A stretch of DNA of 64,000 bases from positions 206,929-270,928 of the forward strand of contig CAMXCT020006761.1 in NCBI GenBank assembly GCA_947184155.2, in the 5' to 3' direction. The notes under the pieces are model-generated. The model searched no databases, was not told the DNA's origin, and saw only the letters and a list, made by a program, of their open reading frames with translations. Numbering within the stretch: the first letter of the stretch is position 1; every line of letters begins with the position of its first letter. Source of the stretch: Cladocopium goreaui. Its lineage: Eukaryota > Sar > Dinophyceae > Suessiales > Symbiodiniaceae. Of the stretch, positions 53,540 through 63,314 are shown piece by piece. The position numbers and the translations under genes are program-made.

Positions 53540-54950
53540 GAGCAGTCGAGCCCGAGGTGTGAGTGGAGCAGTCTGGTGCACAGGAGGCCAATGCAGAAGA
53601 CATTTGGCTAGGGACCGTGGGCTGTGGTAGCTTGGTTGTACAGATGGCGGTGTAGGCAGGCCCGATCTTGATCTTTGAGAGGCTGGAAATTTGTCATAGA
53701 ATGTAGCGTTCCTGTGGCCCAAAAAAATGGACGGCGTCAGGACGAATAGTGTTTGCCTAAGGCATGACGAGTGCAACAGCGGGAACAGATTATCCTTGGA
53801 GGTTGTAGTACACATGTATGCGTTCAGGTTCATGTCTTGGTTGCGAGGAACCTGACGCCCGTGTAGCAGGCGAACAGCTTTGGGAGTTGTGCGCAAGGCA
53901 CACAGGGCACAGCAAAGCGGAAACGGCTGCGGGGGACACATGGAAAAAAATGAGTGCGTTGAGAGATTGGGCTGTGTGTGTTATCCTCTGCAGGGAAACG
54001 CATCCCCTCAATGAGTTTCATATGCGCAGCTGAAAAGCGATGTCTATTCTGAGGCTGGCCGCGATATCGTCTGCGCCAAGGAGCTGTTCTTGCTGGCATT
54101 GGAGATGGTTGGTTAGGGTCGGGGTATGTGGAACTTAGCCTTTTTTTCTCTACAGTTTGTAGTTAAATCACTGTCCAGGGAACAATTTTTGCGACTTGAC
54201 TTATAGCTTCCCGATAGTTGTTATGGTGGAACCATGCTATTCCAGGATGGCACCAGAGAGGTCCAGCGACTCCCGGAGGAGCGGGGTATCCTGAGTAGAT
54301 GAGGCTCTGTGGGCAATTTTTCTTGCCGGATCTTTTTTTTGAAGAACTACAAGTGCTCAAGTAGTACAAAAATGTACAAAATACTACAAATATCACAAAA
54401 TCAATAGGCAAAAAAGAAGAGTTGATGAGATTTTAATTGTCGGCGATTTAGATCCTTACTTGAATGTAGGTTGTGCGTCCTATTTGGGCAACAGTTTAAA
54501 ACAAATCAACTTTAAAGATAGTATAGCCTCTGTTTGGGGCGGTGACACACATGAATCAGGACGGAACATTCTGAATTTATATATGATTTATCATAGTTTT
54601 TCCAATTTTATCCAGTGAAAATGCATATATAACCATGAAGAATTGGGATTCAAGCATCAAAACCATGAATTTCAACATCAAACTAGGGACTTCATCACCG
54701 AAACCATGGAATTTCCAATGAGATAAATGGGTTTTTGACCATCCCAAATAGGAATTTCCAATGAGCTCCATGTTCAAGTAGTTTCAATCTTGTTGGCAGT
54801 TTGGACAAAAAGGTGGGCCGGTGATCACTGGGATGTTGTTTCGATAAATCTGTTGTGGAGATAGCCTAATTCTTATAATCGATTGAAGTTGCATGGGAAC
54901 ACCTACTCAAACGTGTGTTGGATTCAGGTATCAGATGTCAGGAGATTACT
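53540..54950. other. Stretch after the 327-residue ORF, nothing supported
   Basis: 53540-54100 is GC-richer with overlapping ORFs on both strands; GTGAGTGGAGCAGTC is tandemly repeated at about 53534-53570. 54150-54950 is AT-rich, with repeated TGGAATTTCCAATGAG-type phrases near 54720-54765. Confidence 0.45.
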
Positions 54951-55009
54951 AAATATTGTCTGGAGTTATTCCTTCTTACGTAATGAAAAAAACATATAGT
55001 TGGTTTTGC

Positions 55010-55183
55010 AGGTGTAAAAGTCCCAAATTTTTCCCATTGAACTGGAGCATCCAGTTATGCCAGGCCCCTGGGCTCGACGGAGGTCGTGAGGGTGCCCTAC
55101 ACCTTGGAACCCATCACACAGGAGATTTCTTTGCGGATTCCGTAGAATTGACTTTTTGGAGCTTGAATATTGATGAACATTGA
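55010..55183 (+). CDS. Candidate terminal exon, frame uncertain
   Basis: The acceptor TAGTTGGTTTTGCAG at about 55012 opens a frame to TGA 55181-55183; a second acceptor (GAGCATCCAG) opens another frame reading RPLGSTEVVRVPYTLEPITQ to TAG. Both are plausible and only one can be right. Confidence 0.35.
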   Translation, partial: RCKSPKFFPLNWSIQLCQAPGLDGGREGALHLGTHHTGDFFADSVELTFWSLNIDEH

Positions 55184-55256
55184 TAATGGCAAATTGACAA
55201 GAGATTCTAATATATCGAGAGATTCTAATATATTCAGTAAATTAAATTGGAAAAGT

Positions 55257-55353
55257 ATGGCAAACACCTGCCTGAGCTCCTGAACATGGTCTTCAACATC
55301 TCGGAGGCATGTGTCTTCGACAAGAAGACATTGGGAGTCAGGAAACCTGGTGG
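55257..55353 (+). CDS. Exon inside the 55.3/63.5 kb duplication, copy 1
   Basis: An open frame GKHLPELLNMVFNISEACVF and DKKTLGVRKPGG ends at GGTGGA|GTGAGG. The same exon lies at 63530-63626 with three base changes, two of them replacing residues. Product unknown. Confidence 0.45.
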
Positions 55354-55727
55354 AGTGAGGTCACCTTTTTTTGCAACTTCTTCAACTGCTACCATGATGA
55401 ACCCTCAAAACATCTCAAAACTGCATATGATGTGGGGGGGGCATACAGGAAATCAATGGATAGTTGGCCCAAAATGGATGCTTCAATGCTTGAATTACAA
55501 TAGATACTATTTGTGGATGCTCATCCATGATCATCATCATTATTTGTCACCCATTAGCAATCATTATTATCTATCAGTATGCATGATTGATGATAGTTAA
55601 ACAGACGTTATTCATCATACCATGATTACCAGAATGTACCATCCTCTACGTAATCGTTATAGCAGCGATTAACGATAAAATAACCATTATTGCTACGGTA
55701 AAACCATTGATATTAACTATTGATTAT
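55257..55727. repeat. Duplicated segment, copy 1 (copy 2 at 63530)
   Basis: From TGGCAAACA to the window end of copy 2, at a constant offset of 8,273 bp, with only scattered substitutions. The copy includes the exon and the AT-rich, ATTA/CCATT-rich downstream DNA. Confidence 0.95.
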
Positions 55728-55729
55728 GT

Positions 55730-55980
55730 GTATACCATTGACTATCCCATAAATCATATCATTCGTTTACCATTTATTGTCAATGGTTCGCCATGTATTA
55801 TTACCCATGATATGTCACATTAATTGTTATGATTGCGCTTCACTACTATCAACCATTACCCATCATGATTAACCATTACGATCCATTTATCATTCACCAT
55901 TGGTCTAAGCCTCATGGAGCCAGGTCAGAGCTGCGCTGGTGTTGACATCTCTTTATCGCAGAAATAAATACTGCTCTAAG
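55730..55980. other. ACCATTA-rich AT DNA
   Basis: Repeated ACCATT and ATTGATTAT phrases, low complexity, no coding signal. Confidence 0.6.
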
Positions 55981-55982
55981 TT

Positions 55983-56850
55983 ACCATGTTCAATTCACTA
56001 TGTTCAAGATTTTTCTCAATCACCATCATCCAAAACCAGCATCCAAAGGACATGATCATCGGAGATGCTATCTATGGTTTTTATCGACATAATTTGGGTT
56101 CCATTTTTTTGATATAAAAAAGGGAACCCAAATTTCGGGCTGAGAAGCAAACAGGTAGAACCTATCATCAATCACAGTTGCCAATTTGTAGATGACGTTA
56201 TCGATCTGTCAGCATTGTAGTCCGTCATGCTCAACTATTGATGAGAACTGATTGTTGGTGATGGTAATGCTTACTGTTCTACTCGAAGCTACAAATAATC
56301 GTGTATCGTGCTGACTACTTATGATATAGTTGACATCATTTTATGGCTATCAAATACCGTAAAAACTTCACCATGTTCAATGCACTATGTTCAAGACCTT
56401 ATTCTCAATCACCATCGCCCAAAACCAGCATCCAAAGGACATGATCATCGGAGATGCTATCTATGGTTTTTATCGACATAATTTGGGTTCCATTTTTTTG
56501 ATATAAAAAAGGGAACCCAAATTTCGGGCTGAGAAGCAAACAGGTAGAACCTATCATCAATCACAGTTGCCAATTTGTAGATGACGTCATCGATCTGTCA
56601 GCATTGTAATCCGTCATGCTCAACTATTGATGAGAACTGATTGTTGGTGATGGTAATGCTTACTGTTCTACTCGAAGCTACAAATAATCGTGTATCGTGC
56701 TGACTACTTATGATATAGTTGACATCATTTTATGGCTATCAAATACCGCAAAAACTTCACCATGTTCAATGCACTATGTTCAAGACCTTATTCTCAATCA
56801 CCATCGCCCAAAACCAGCATGCAAAAAAACCTGATCATCAGAGATGCAAT
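55983..56850. repeat. 389-bp tandem repeat, about 2.2 copies
   Basis: Units start at 55983, 56370 and 56759 (ACCATGTTCAATNCACTATG). The first two are nearly identical; the third is truncated. Each full unit contains a hairpin AATTTGGGTTCC ... GGAACCCAAATT around TTTTTTGATATAAAAAA (at about 56091-56135 and 56481-56525). Confidence 0.95.
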
Positions 56851-57055
56851 TTGTTAGATGCTTTAGCTAATCCAAGTTGCCCATGTGTAGATGATGCAGT
56901 CGGTTTGCTGATGGATGGTTCACCATATGACCCCCGTCCGGGGTACCTAAATAGAATGGGGGGGCTGAAGCCCCTTTTAACATAAAAAAATAAAAAAATA
57001 AAATGAAAATAAAATTCCATTCGTTTTCCCTAGATCTTTGGGTCTCGATTTTGGG

Positions 57056-57160
57056 TACCCCCCTGGTTATGTCAAAATAGCTATTGAAAATGATCATTTA
57101 TAGTGAGTTTCCCATTAAAAATGGTGATTTTCCATAGCTATGTTAAATTACCAGAGGGTA
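57056..57160. mobile_element. Family-1 foldback element, 105 bp
   Basis: Left end decayed (TACCCCCCTGGTTATG); right end TGTTAAATTACCAGAGGG-TA intact. Confidence 0.8.
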
Positions 57161-57189
57161 GAATGATAGGAAAAATCTAGGGAAAATGA

Positions 57190-57381
57190 TGGGATCCAAA
57201 ATCTTTCCCCATTTTTTTTGGTGGCGGAAAGTGATGGCTTTGGGGTGCCTTTTGCAAAACAAAGATCAAGTGGCATCCAAGCTTTGGTGAATGTTGGTTG
57301 ACTTTCTGGGACGGCCAAAAGTGAACCGTTGGAGGATGGACAGTGATGCTGACATATGCTGACTACAAAGTGTGGATTCTG
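57190..57381 (-). CDS. Last recognised exon of the 57.2-60.1 kb minus gene
   Basis: On the minus strand the acceptor TTTTGAGACCCAG is followed, in phase 0 as required by the exon at 57937, by QNPHFVVSICQHHCPSSNGS, then LLAVPESQPTFTKAWMPLDL and a Lys-rich part. Its 3' end is uncertain (possible GC donor at about 57257, or further to the family-1 element). Confidence 0.5.
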
Positions 57382-57503
57382 CTGGGTCTCAAAATGTCTC
57401 AAAAAATATGGCGTTGTCTGAAAATTTAGGGACCCCCCCCAAAATCAAATGGCTCCGAACCTCGTTTCCCTTCAAAAATAGCTATTTTGGAGATTTTTGG
57501 AGA

Positions 57504-57607
57504 TACCCTCTGGTAAACTAACATAACTATGGAAAATCACCATTTTCAATGGGGAAATCCACTATAAATGGTCATTTTCAATAGCTATGTTAAATTACCA
57601 GAGGGTA
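57504..57607. mobile_element. Family-1 foldback element, 104 bp
   Basis: TACCCTCTGGTAAACTAACA left; ATGTTAAATTACCAGAGGGTA right. Inside an intron of the minus-strand gene. Confidence 0.9.
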
Positions 57608-57680
57608 TACCATGATCTACCCTCATTTTTTCAAACAATTATAAGTATATATATATATATTACCCAGTCACACTGTTCAG

Positions 57681-57769
57681 ACCAATGCCCAGCTGACATG
57701 TCCGAGGCTAGAGAGTTGGCAACTCACCTTGAAAAGGCGATGGCGAAGAGGGGAGAGAAAGGGGGGTAG
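57681..57769 (+). CDS. Candidate plus-strand terminal exon
   Basis: The acceptor CCCAGTCACACTGTTCAG is followed by a 2-base start and 28 codons to TAG: CPADMSEARELATHLEKAMA and KRGEKGG, helix-like. It would lie within an intron of the minus-strand gene. The minus strand has a good donor here (TCAAG|GTGAGT), so an extra minus exon is the alternative. Confidence 0.35.
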
Positions 57770-57936
57770 CCCCATGACTTAGGAAACCTCCAGATGTCAT
57801 TAATATTCATGACATGAATTGATGAGAATTGATAAGGATGATAAAGTTTGTGAATTTTGAAGGGCTTCAGTCGCTTCACCATTTGGGGCGACTGGGGTTT
57901 CACCTCTGAACCGTAGCATACCGTAGCCCACCTTAC

Positions 57937-58032
57937 ATTTTCGGGGCCAGCTGCTTTCCAGCAGTTCCTGTCAGATTCGAACACGAAGTGGACATTTGAT
58001 GGCCCTGCAGAGCCTACCAAACCTGTGCGAAC
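57937..58032 (-). CDS. Exon of the 57.2-60.1 kb minus gene (32 codons)
   Basis: On the minus strand the acceptor TTTTTCATCCGAG and donor GAAAAT|GTAAGG flank 96 nt, phase 0 to 0: VRTGLVGSAGPSNVHFVFES and DRNCWKAAGPEN. Splice strength, length divisible by three and phase agreement with both neighbours make this one of the better exons here. Confidence 0.6.
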
Positions 58033-58317
58033 CTCGGATGAAAAATGTGTCATAAAACGTCGAATACTTTCATGATGAGAGGATCAAAACCAGTTGGTCC
58101 ACACGAAGAATTTATGATTATACAATAAATGAATATAAATGATACAATATATCCACACGTGCCATGGACTTGCACTGTGATCACGTGAGCATTGGCTGAA
58201 GGAAATATAGGCAAATGTGACGTGTTTGTTGAGGGTTATACTAATTGCATTGGATGAAACTGACCATCCATGTATGAATACTTATGGAATACTTGTAGCA
58301 TATTCATCAATTTGGAC

Positions 58318-58398
58318 TTGCCACTGCTCAGTCTCAGGGGGCGTCATCTTGTCTCCGGCTTTTTTTGAGGCAGCAACGATTGGAAGATTTGGCGGAGA
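58318..58398 (-). CDS. Exon of the 57.2-60.1 kb minus gene (27 codons)
   Basis: On the minus strand the acceptor CATGAACTTCCAG and donor TGGCAA|GTCCAA flank 81 nt, phase 0 to 0: SPPNLPIVAASKKAGDKMTP and PETEQWQ. Confidence 0.6.
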
Positions 58399-58752
58399 CT
58401 GGAAGTTCATGAAGTGAGACTGAGACCCTTTGGAGACCTGATATCTGAAATGATGGAATTTCATGATTTTAATGGAATTGAAATCGGTGATCCGAATGAT
58501 TTGCGGATTATCACCAGAAGTTTAATCTGAATTTTCCAATGCAATGCACTGTGGTCCGAATGATCCGAATGGGATCGACTCGAACAACAATGGGGTGGAT
58601 TTTGACCTCGCGAGCTGCGTGCTCGCGGCTCAGTCAGGCAGGGGACACTGCAAGGAAAAATCCAACTTTTTCAGATGGATCATGTGATCGGATCGAACTT
58701 AGAACCACCTGAAAGTTGCTAGTCTTGGAGGGTGTAACTTGCAGTGTCTCAC

Positions 58753-58831
58753 TTTGGGCCATCCTGCCTGGTAGATGTTTTTTGGGACGAGGTAGGCACC
58801 AGAACGGAAGATCACATGTCCATGGCGAATG
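58753..58831 (-). CDS. Exon of the 57.2-60.1 kb minus gene
   Basis: On the minus strand a strong acceptor (CTCACTTTTTCTTCGCATAG) and donor (CCCAAA|GTGAGA) flank 79 nt (1 + 26 codons): IRHGHVIFRSGAYLVPKNIY and QAGWPK. Start phase matches 58983, end phase matches 58398. Confidence 0.6.
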
Positions 58832-58982
58832 CTATGCGAAGAAAAAGTGAGGTATCTGAGGGGTCGTCTGAAAATATGGAAGCCCCAAATAAATATTTTG
58901 CTTAGAATCACAATTTTCCTTGCCAAAAAATGCCAGTTGGAGGTATCCACAATTTTGAGACCCGCCCTTTGAATGAACTCAC

Positions 58983-59058
58983 CGGAGCAGCAAAATTTTG
59001 CAAGCAAGGTGTGCACAAGCACACCCCAATGGGTCAGGTTGATTGGTCAGATAGCAGG
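58983..59058 (-). CDS. Exon of the 57.2-60.1 kb minus gene, Cys-rich
   Basis: On the minus strand the acceptor CAACGTCTTTACAG and donor CTCCG|GTGAGT flank 76 nt (2 + 24 codons + 2): CYLTNQPDPLGCACAHLACK and ILLL. The only open frame agrees with the next exon. Confidence 0.55.
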
Positions 59059-59090
59059 CTGTAAAGACGTTGAAACCTATCATTGACAAC

Positions 59091-59115
59091 GATCTGGCCA
59101 GACGTTCAGTGGGCA
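59091..59115 (-). CDS. Tentative 25-nt micro-exon
   Basis: On the minus strand, TTGTTTTTTCAACAAG|TGCCCACTGAACG...GATC|GTTGTC would bridge the phase gap between exons 59272 and 59058 exactly (0 to 1). It leaves an intron of only 32 nt, which is implausibly short for ordinary splicing, so the true linkage may differ. Confidence 0.2.
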
Positions 59116-59271
59116 CTTGTTGAAAAAACAATCATGCACATTCATTTTGTCTGCAATAAGGTACCCCAAAACCCAGCAGTTCATGATTTATCATATCATT
59201 TTTTTCTCATTAAACTGAAAAGTTCGGGTCTCCACATGTCTCCACTATTTCTGGACAAACTCACATCATAC

Positions 59272-59354
59272 AAATAATTCAGCAAGTTCAGCCCACAGCT
59301 TAGCACGGTTCAGTGACTCGATGGCGGCTGTGGCGGATCCGTCATTTTGCACAG
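59272..59354 (-). CDS. Exon of the 57.2-60.1 kb minus gene
   Basis: On the minus strand the acceptor AACCACATCCGCAG and donor TTATTT|GTATGA flank 83 nt (2 + 27 codons): VQNDGSATAAIESLNRAKLW and AELAELF. Start phase matches 60035. The frame is also open upstream to 59415, so an alternative acceptor (CATATTTTAG) exists. Confidence 0.55.
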
Positions 59355-59489
59355 CTGCGGATGTGGTTTTTCGAAGCATTTCGCCCGGCCGCTTGGATGG
59401 GTCGGCAGTGGACTTCTAAAATATGTACTATACGATGTTATACGTAATTGATCAATCAAATAATTACAGACTAATCTATGATAATCTAT

Positions 59490-59815
59490 GATTATGATGT
59501 TATGTTATGCTATGCTATGTTATGTTATGTTATGTTGTAATTGTACTATGGTATACGGTATGTTATGTTATGTTATGTTATAGTTTTTCATGTTATGTCA
59601 TGTTATGTTATATTATGTTATGCTATGTTGTATTATATTATGTTGTGTGTTGTTATGTTACATTATATCATGTTATATCATGTTATATTATGTTATATTA
59701 TGTTATATTATGTTATATCATGTTATGTTATATCATGGTATGTTATATTATGTAAGGTTGTATTATGTTATGTTACATTATGTTATGTTATATTGTGTTA
59801 TGTTATATTATGTAG
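59490..59815. repeat. TTATG pentamer microsatellite
   Basis: About 325 bp of TTATG/TTATA/CTATG repeats, in the intron between exons 59354 and 60035 of the minus-strand gene. Tyr/Cys/Met-rich plus-strand ORFs are artefacts. TA and TTTCATTATA repeats follow to 59995. Confidence 0.95.
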
Positions 59816-60034
59816 ACGATATATATATATACATATATATAGTAATATTTCGTTTTTATTAATATTTCATTATAATAATATTTCATTATAGTAACATTTC
59901 ATTATACTATATACATACACACATAAATATGCATATGCTATATGAGTGTATCATAATATATATATATATATATATAGATAGATATTATACACATACAATT
60001 CCCATCAGCACGAACTTTGCATGATGGAACCTAC

Positions 60035-60118
60035 CAAACACGGCCAGAGTTTTGGTGGCCCGATTCTCGACAGGTTGAGACCGTTCTTGAACCATCCAGG
60101 CCTCGACACGAAAGGCTC
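60035..60118 (-). CDS. Upstream exon of the 57.2-60.1 kb minus gene
   Basis: On the minus strand the acceptor CCATTGGGGCCGCAG and donor GTTTG|GTAGGT flank 84 nt (2 + 27 codons + 1): AFRVEAWMVQERSQPVENRA and TKTLAVF. The joined frame continues ...LAVF-AVQNDGS. Open sequence upstream of the acceptor (to about 60200) may hold more coding DNA. Product unknown. Confidence 0.55.
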
Positions 60119-60357
60119 CTGCGGCCCCAATGGCGCAAGATGGGAATTTTGACCCAGAACAATGAGGTAATTTGATGCTGAAATGGCCAGTAAGTATTGT
60201 GAGATTTCGGGAATGCTCCGGCAATGGATTTTTAGTATGCATTAGTAATGAATTATTCATAGTTCAAGTGGTTAATACATGTTAATACCATCCCCCTAAC
60301 TAGTAGGTGGACCCTGAGAATCGACCATTTCTAGTGGGTCGTCTTCCAACCCCCCAG

Positions 60358-60455
60358 CTCATAGCAGGGTCTGTGTTGGATGGTGCAACCAACATCTACC
60401 AAGCCTCAGTAGTCCTCATTGGTCCTGAGTCCGATGTCCCAAGCCAAGCGGTCAG
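60358..60455 (+). CDS. Plus-strand exon, product unknown
   Basis: The acceptor CTTCCAACCCCCCAG and donor GTCAG|GTGTGG flank 98 nt (32 codons + 2): LIAGSVLDGATNIYQASVVL and IGPESDVPSQAV. It is transcribed away from the minus-strand gene ending near 60.1 kb. Confidence 0.5.
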
Positions 60456-60891
60456 GTGTGGCATTTCACAAGCCCATCAACCGCGTTCACACGTCTCAAG
60501 AGGCCTTGAGTATCCTTGAGTTTTGATCGCATGGTGAGGGTGGATGTTAGGTTTCGGGTTCTAGGATTTACTATAAGGGGTTTAGGGTTTAGTGGAAACG
60601 TGTGGACACCTTCGCAGACTTTGAAGCAAGGTGTCTTAAGGAGTCGACGTCTACTCCCATTGCTATACATCATACCAGAGGTACTAACGATAAGCTTCCG
60701 GATTTTTGAAATGGAAAAACTTGATAGGAACACCCATTTGTGATGAGAAGAAGATAGAAGAAGAAGGTTTTGGAGCCCCACAGTCGACACCCCAGAGTTG
60801 TGATGAGAAAGCATAGCTTCCAGCAAGTGTTTACGAAACACCCATACAGTTGGAATTTAATGCGCCCCCTTCATGCGTGCACGTCACTGAG

Positions 60892-60999
60892 ACGCAAAAG
60901 GCTCTAACGCCCTTGGCTGCGTGCCCCTTTGATGCTGATCGAAAGGCCGGGCAGAGGATGGAAAAAGATAGTTGCAAAACGGACAATTCACAAGTGTAG
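60892..60999 (+). CDS. Terminal exon of a plus-strand gene
   Basis: The acceptor GTGCACGTCACTGAG is followed by 35 codons and TAG: QKALTPLAACPFDADRKAGQ, then RMEKDSCKTDNSQV. Hydrophilic, protein-like. A linking exon to 60455 (phase 2 to 0) is missing from my model. Confidence 0.5.
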   Translation, partial: TQKALTPLAACPFDADRKAGQRMEKDSCKTDNSQV

Positions 61000-61380
61000 C
61001 TGTATCCCCCATATCCCCCCAATTGTGGCCAAATTAAGGGGAACAATCATGATAAATCATCAAATATTCAAGATACCCGATTTTTGGACAGACCTAGATA
61101 TTTTGTTTGTGCATACATCATATGATTATGATATATTGTGATATTGTTGGCTGGCAGGCCGCTATTAGCGGATTGATGGCTGATACAAGCTTGTGAACCC
61201 TTTTTTCGGGCGCTTCCGCCACATGCAAGGTATGTTAGAGAGGCAATGACTGATACATGTTACATGCATGCGTGCATATATTGCATTGCATTGCATTAGA
61301 TTTAATTACATTTCATTAATTACATTGCATTATACAGAATTGAGGTTGTAACAATATGTAGAAAAATGTTGTGATACTGA
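61000..61380. other. Intergenic DNA between two plus-strand genes
   Basis: Contains GCATTGCATT repeats at about 61281-61335. No coding signal. If the neighbouring calls are right this is a head-to-tail intergenic spacer of about 400 bp. Confidence 0.45.
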
Positions 61381-61419
61381 GTAGCGGCATGTCCCTCGGG
61401 TTGGTTTCCATGCAACACG

Positions 61420-61530
61420 ATGAAGAAGACACAACCAGAAGATCTGCCTGTCCTCAGGATCCACCACGCTCCAGTTCCAGGCGCGGAAAATTGGGAAGTC
61501 CCAGGCTTGAAACGAAGAGCTGGACGTTTT
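61420..61530 (+). CDS. First exon of a compact 118-residue gene
   Basis: ATG 61420 opens MKKTQPEDLPVLRIHHAPVP, then GAENWEVPGLKRRAGRF, ending at TTT|GTCATT (37 codons, phase 0). The donor is weak; without splicing the frame would stop at 61561-61563. The frame is also open 11 codons upstream. Two further exons (61706-61818 and 61992-62124) join in phase, giving 357 nt in total. Confidence 0.45.
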
Positions 61531-61705
61531 GTCATTTCTTTACCGTCTCTAGATTCTAGATGATAAAACAACATTTAATGTTGTTTTTCCTAATGTTTTT
61601 GGATTTTTATCACTGACGAAGTTGATGTTTTTTGGCCGTTTTGTTTTGCCCACAATCATGAGATATTTGTTCACAACCACGTTTTTACCTTTCATGAGAA
61701 AACAG

Positions 61706-61818
61706 CACAAATTGACCAGCAAATATGGAATCTCTGCCAAGCAACAAAATCTGATTCTCAGCTTTCTGGAGGCAGGAGAAGATAGCTCCCTGCTTGCGAG
61801 TCCATCGTGGTCTAACAG
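61706..61818 (+). CDS. Second exon of the compact gene
   Basis: The acceptor TTTCATGAGAAAACAG and donor AACAG|GTGGGA flank 113 nt (37 codons + 2): HKLTSKYGISAKQQNLILSF and LEAGEDSSLLASPSWSN. An alternative acceptor at 61698 (CATGAG) changes the phase. Confidence 0.55.
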
Positions 61819-61991
61819 GTGGGATGTCCACTAAGACTTGGGAAAGTATGGGATTTATTGGGATTTTATGTATATATATATAATTATATAAGTATAGATC
61901 ATGTTTGATACATTTCAGATTATTTCAGGAGTTTTTGTATGTTTTGTGGGGTTGTTGGATCCAAGGCCATGAATTGTAATTGTACAGGTAG

Positions 61992-62124
61992 CTTTCTGAG
62001 GCAATTCTTCAGCTATACACAGTTGAATGTCTTTGAGAAGGTTATTCAAAAGCAACCCTTAATTTTACTTCCCAGCAATCTTTCAAAAGTCGCGAGCTGG
62101 TTCTCGGATATATTCGTCACTTAG
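61992..62124 (+). CDS. Terminal exon of the compact gene
   Basis: The acceptor AATTGTACAGGTAG is followed by one base and 43 codons to TAG: FLRQFFSYTQLNVFEKVIQK, then QPLILLPSNLSKVASWFSDI and FVT. Phase agrees with 61818. The product looks like a small, helix-rich protein; no family recognised. Confidence 0.55.
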
Positions 62125-62475
62125 TCGAGAATTTAATTTACGCCTGGTGAAGGATATGTAAATACAACCTGTCAAAGTATTCTTGGTTGCCATTTGGCTG
62201 TGTTTATATCATATGTATATATATATATTATAGTATTCTACATTTATAGTGTTAAATACATTCTTATAGATATCATTTTATTTTGTGGGTGCATTTTATT
62301 TTTTGAGGTGCCTAACCCATCAAGTTACCCGACAGAGATAGCATCATAGCAAAGATGCGATGCACAACTGTGAACGGCCTGATCATTTTGTGAAACGTTC
62401 CAGCGGATTCACGAACGCTAATAAAATGATAACGAAAACGATAACTTTTGGCATCAAAAATGGTTCGTGTGAGAC
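62125..62475. other. AT-rich spacer
   Basis: TA microsatellite near 62214-62235 and AT-rich DNA; no exon supported. Confidence 0.5.
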
Positions 62476-62477
62476 AC

Positions 62478-62618
62478 TGTTTTTTTTCCTTCCCCCTTTC
62501 CTCTCCCTTCCCTTTCCTTTTTCCTGTCTCTTCCTTTTCCTTCTCCTTTCCTTTTTCCTCTCCTTTTTCCTTTCCTTTTTCCTTTCCTTTTTCCTTTCCT
62601 TTTTCGTTTCCTTTTCCA
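62478..62618. repeat. 140-bp pure pyrimidine tract
   Basis: Almost uninterrupted C and T, with a CCTTTCCTTTTT decamer-type repetition near its 3' end. The Phe/Ser and Lys/Glu/Arg ORFs on the two strands are artefacts of it. Confidence 0.95.
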
Positions 62619-62699
62619 TTATTTGGACATTAACTTCGAAAATGGGTTGGCCCCCCTCATTTTCTATTGCCTTCCTTGGTCAACGTCCAGATGTCAGAA

Positions 62700-62985
62700 G
62701 TGGAACCAATTATATAATCAAATAAGGAAACAATGTAAAGGACTAAACACGACTAAACATGACTAAACATGGTTAAAACCAATCAAATAAGGAAACGATG
62801 TAAAGGACTAAACAAGACTAAACATGGTTAAAACCAATCAAATAAGGAAACAATGTAAAGGACTAAACAAGACTAAACAAGACTAAACATGGTTAAAACC
62901 AATCAAATAAGGAAACAATGTAAAGGACTAAACAAGACTAATAAACAAGACTAAACATGGTTAAAACCAATCAAAGAAGGAAACA
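62700..62985. repeat. Tandem array AACCAATCAAATAAGGAAAC, 57-80-bp units
   Basis: Five units of AACCAATCAAATAAGGAAAC-AATGTAAAGGACTAAACAAG-ACTAAACATGGTTAAA, with length differences due to extra ACTAAACAAG decamers. Confidence 0.95.
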
Positions 62986-63314
62986 AGACAAAACAAGATC
63001 AACCCAAAAGAAAATGCCGGGGCCCGAGGTCCAACAGTTGCATAACGTAGGTCCACCAGTGGCCAGGTGGAGGGTGCCGACGTCATTTTCTTTTTGTACC
63101 TGTCCATTGTATTTTGCTTGGGTTTTCCTATCTTACCTTATGCCCTCTCATTTTATTGGCATTTTCTCCTTAGGCCCCTGCATTTTATTTTATTTTTTTA
63201 GGTGCCTCACCCCCCCCCTGGCAACAGACGAGGGTCCATATGTTATTTGTATATTTATAAACACAGATGTTATCTTCCAGCTATCCCTTTTAAAGTGCTA
63301 TGTTAGCTTTCCAG

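Noticed and set aside
59507..59891. Cys/Tyr/Met-rich plus-strand ORFs
   Set aside because: Translation of the TTATG microsatellite.
62360..62725. 121-codon ORF rich in Phe, Leu and Ser
   Set aside because: Most of it is the pyrimidine tract.
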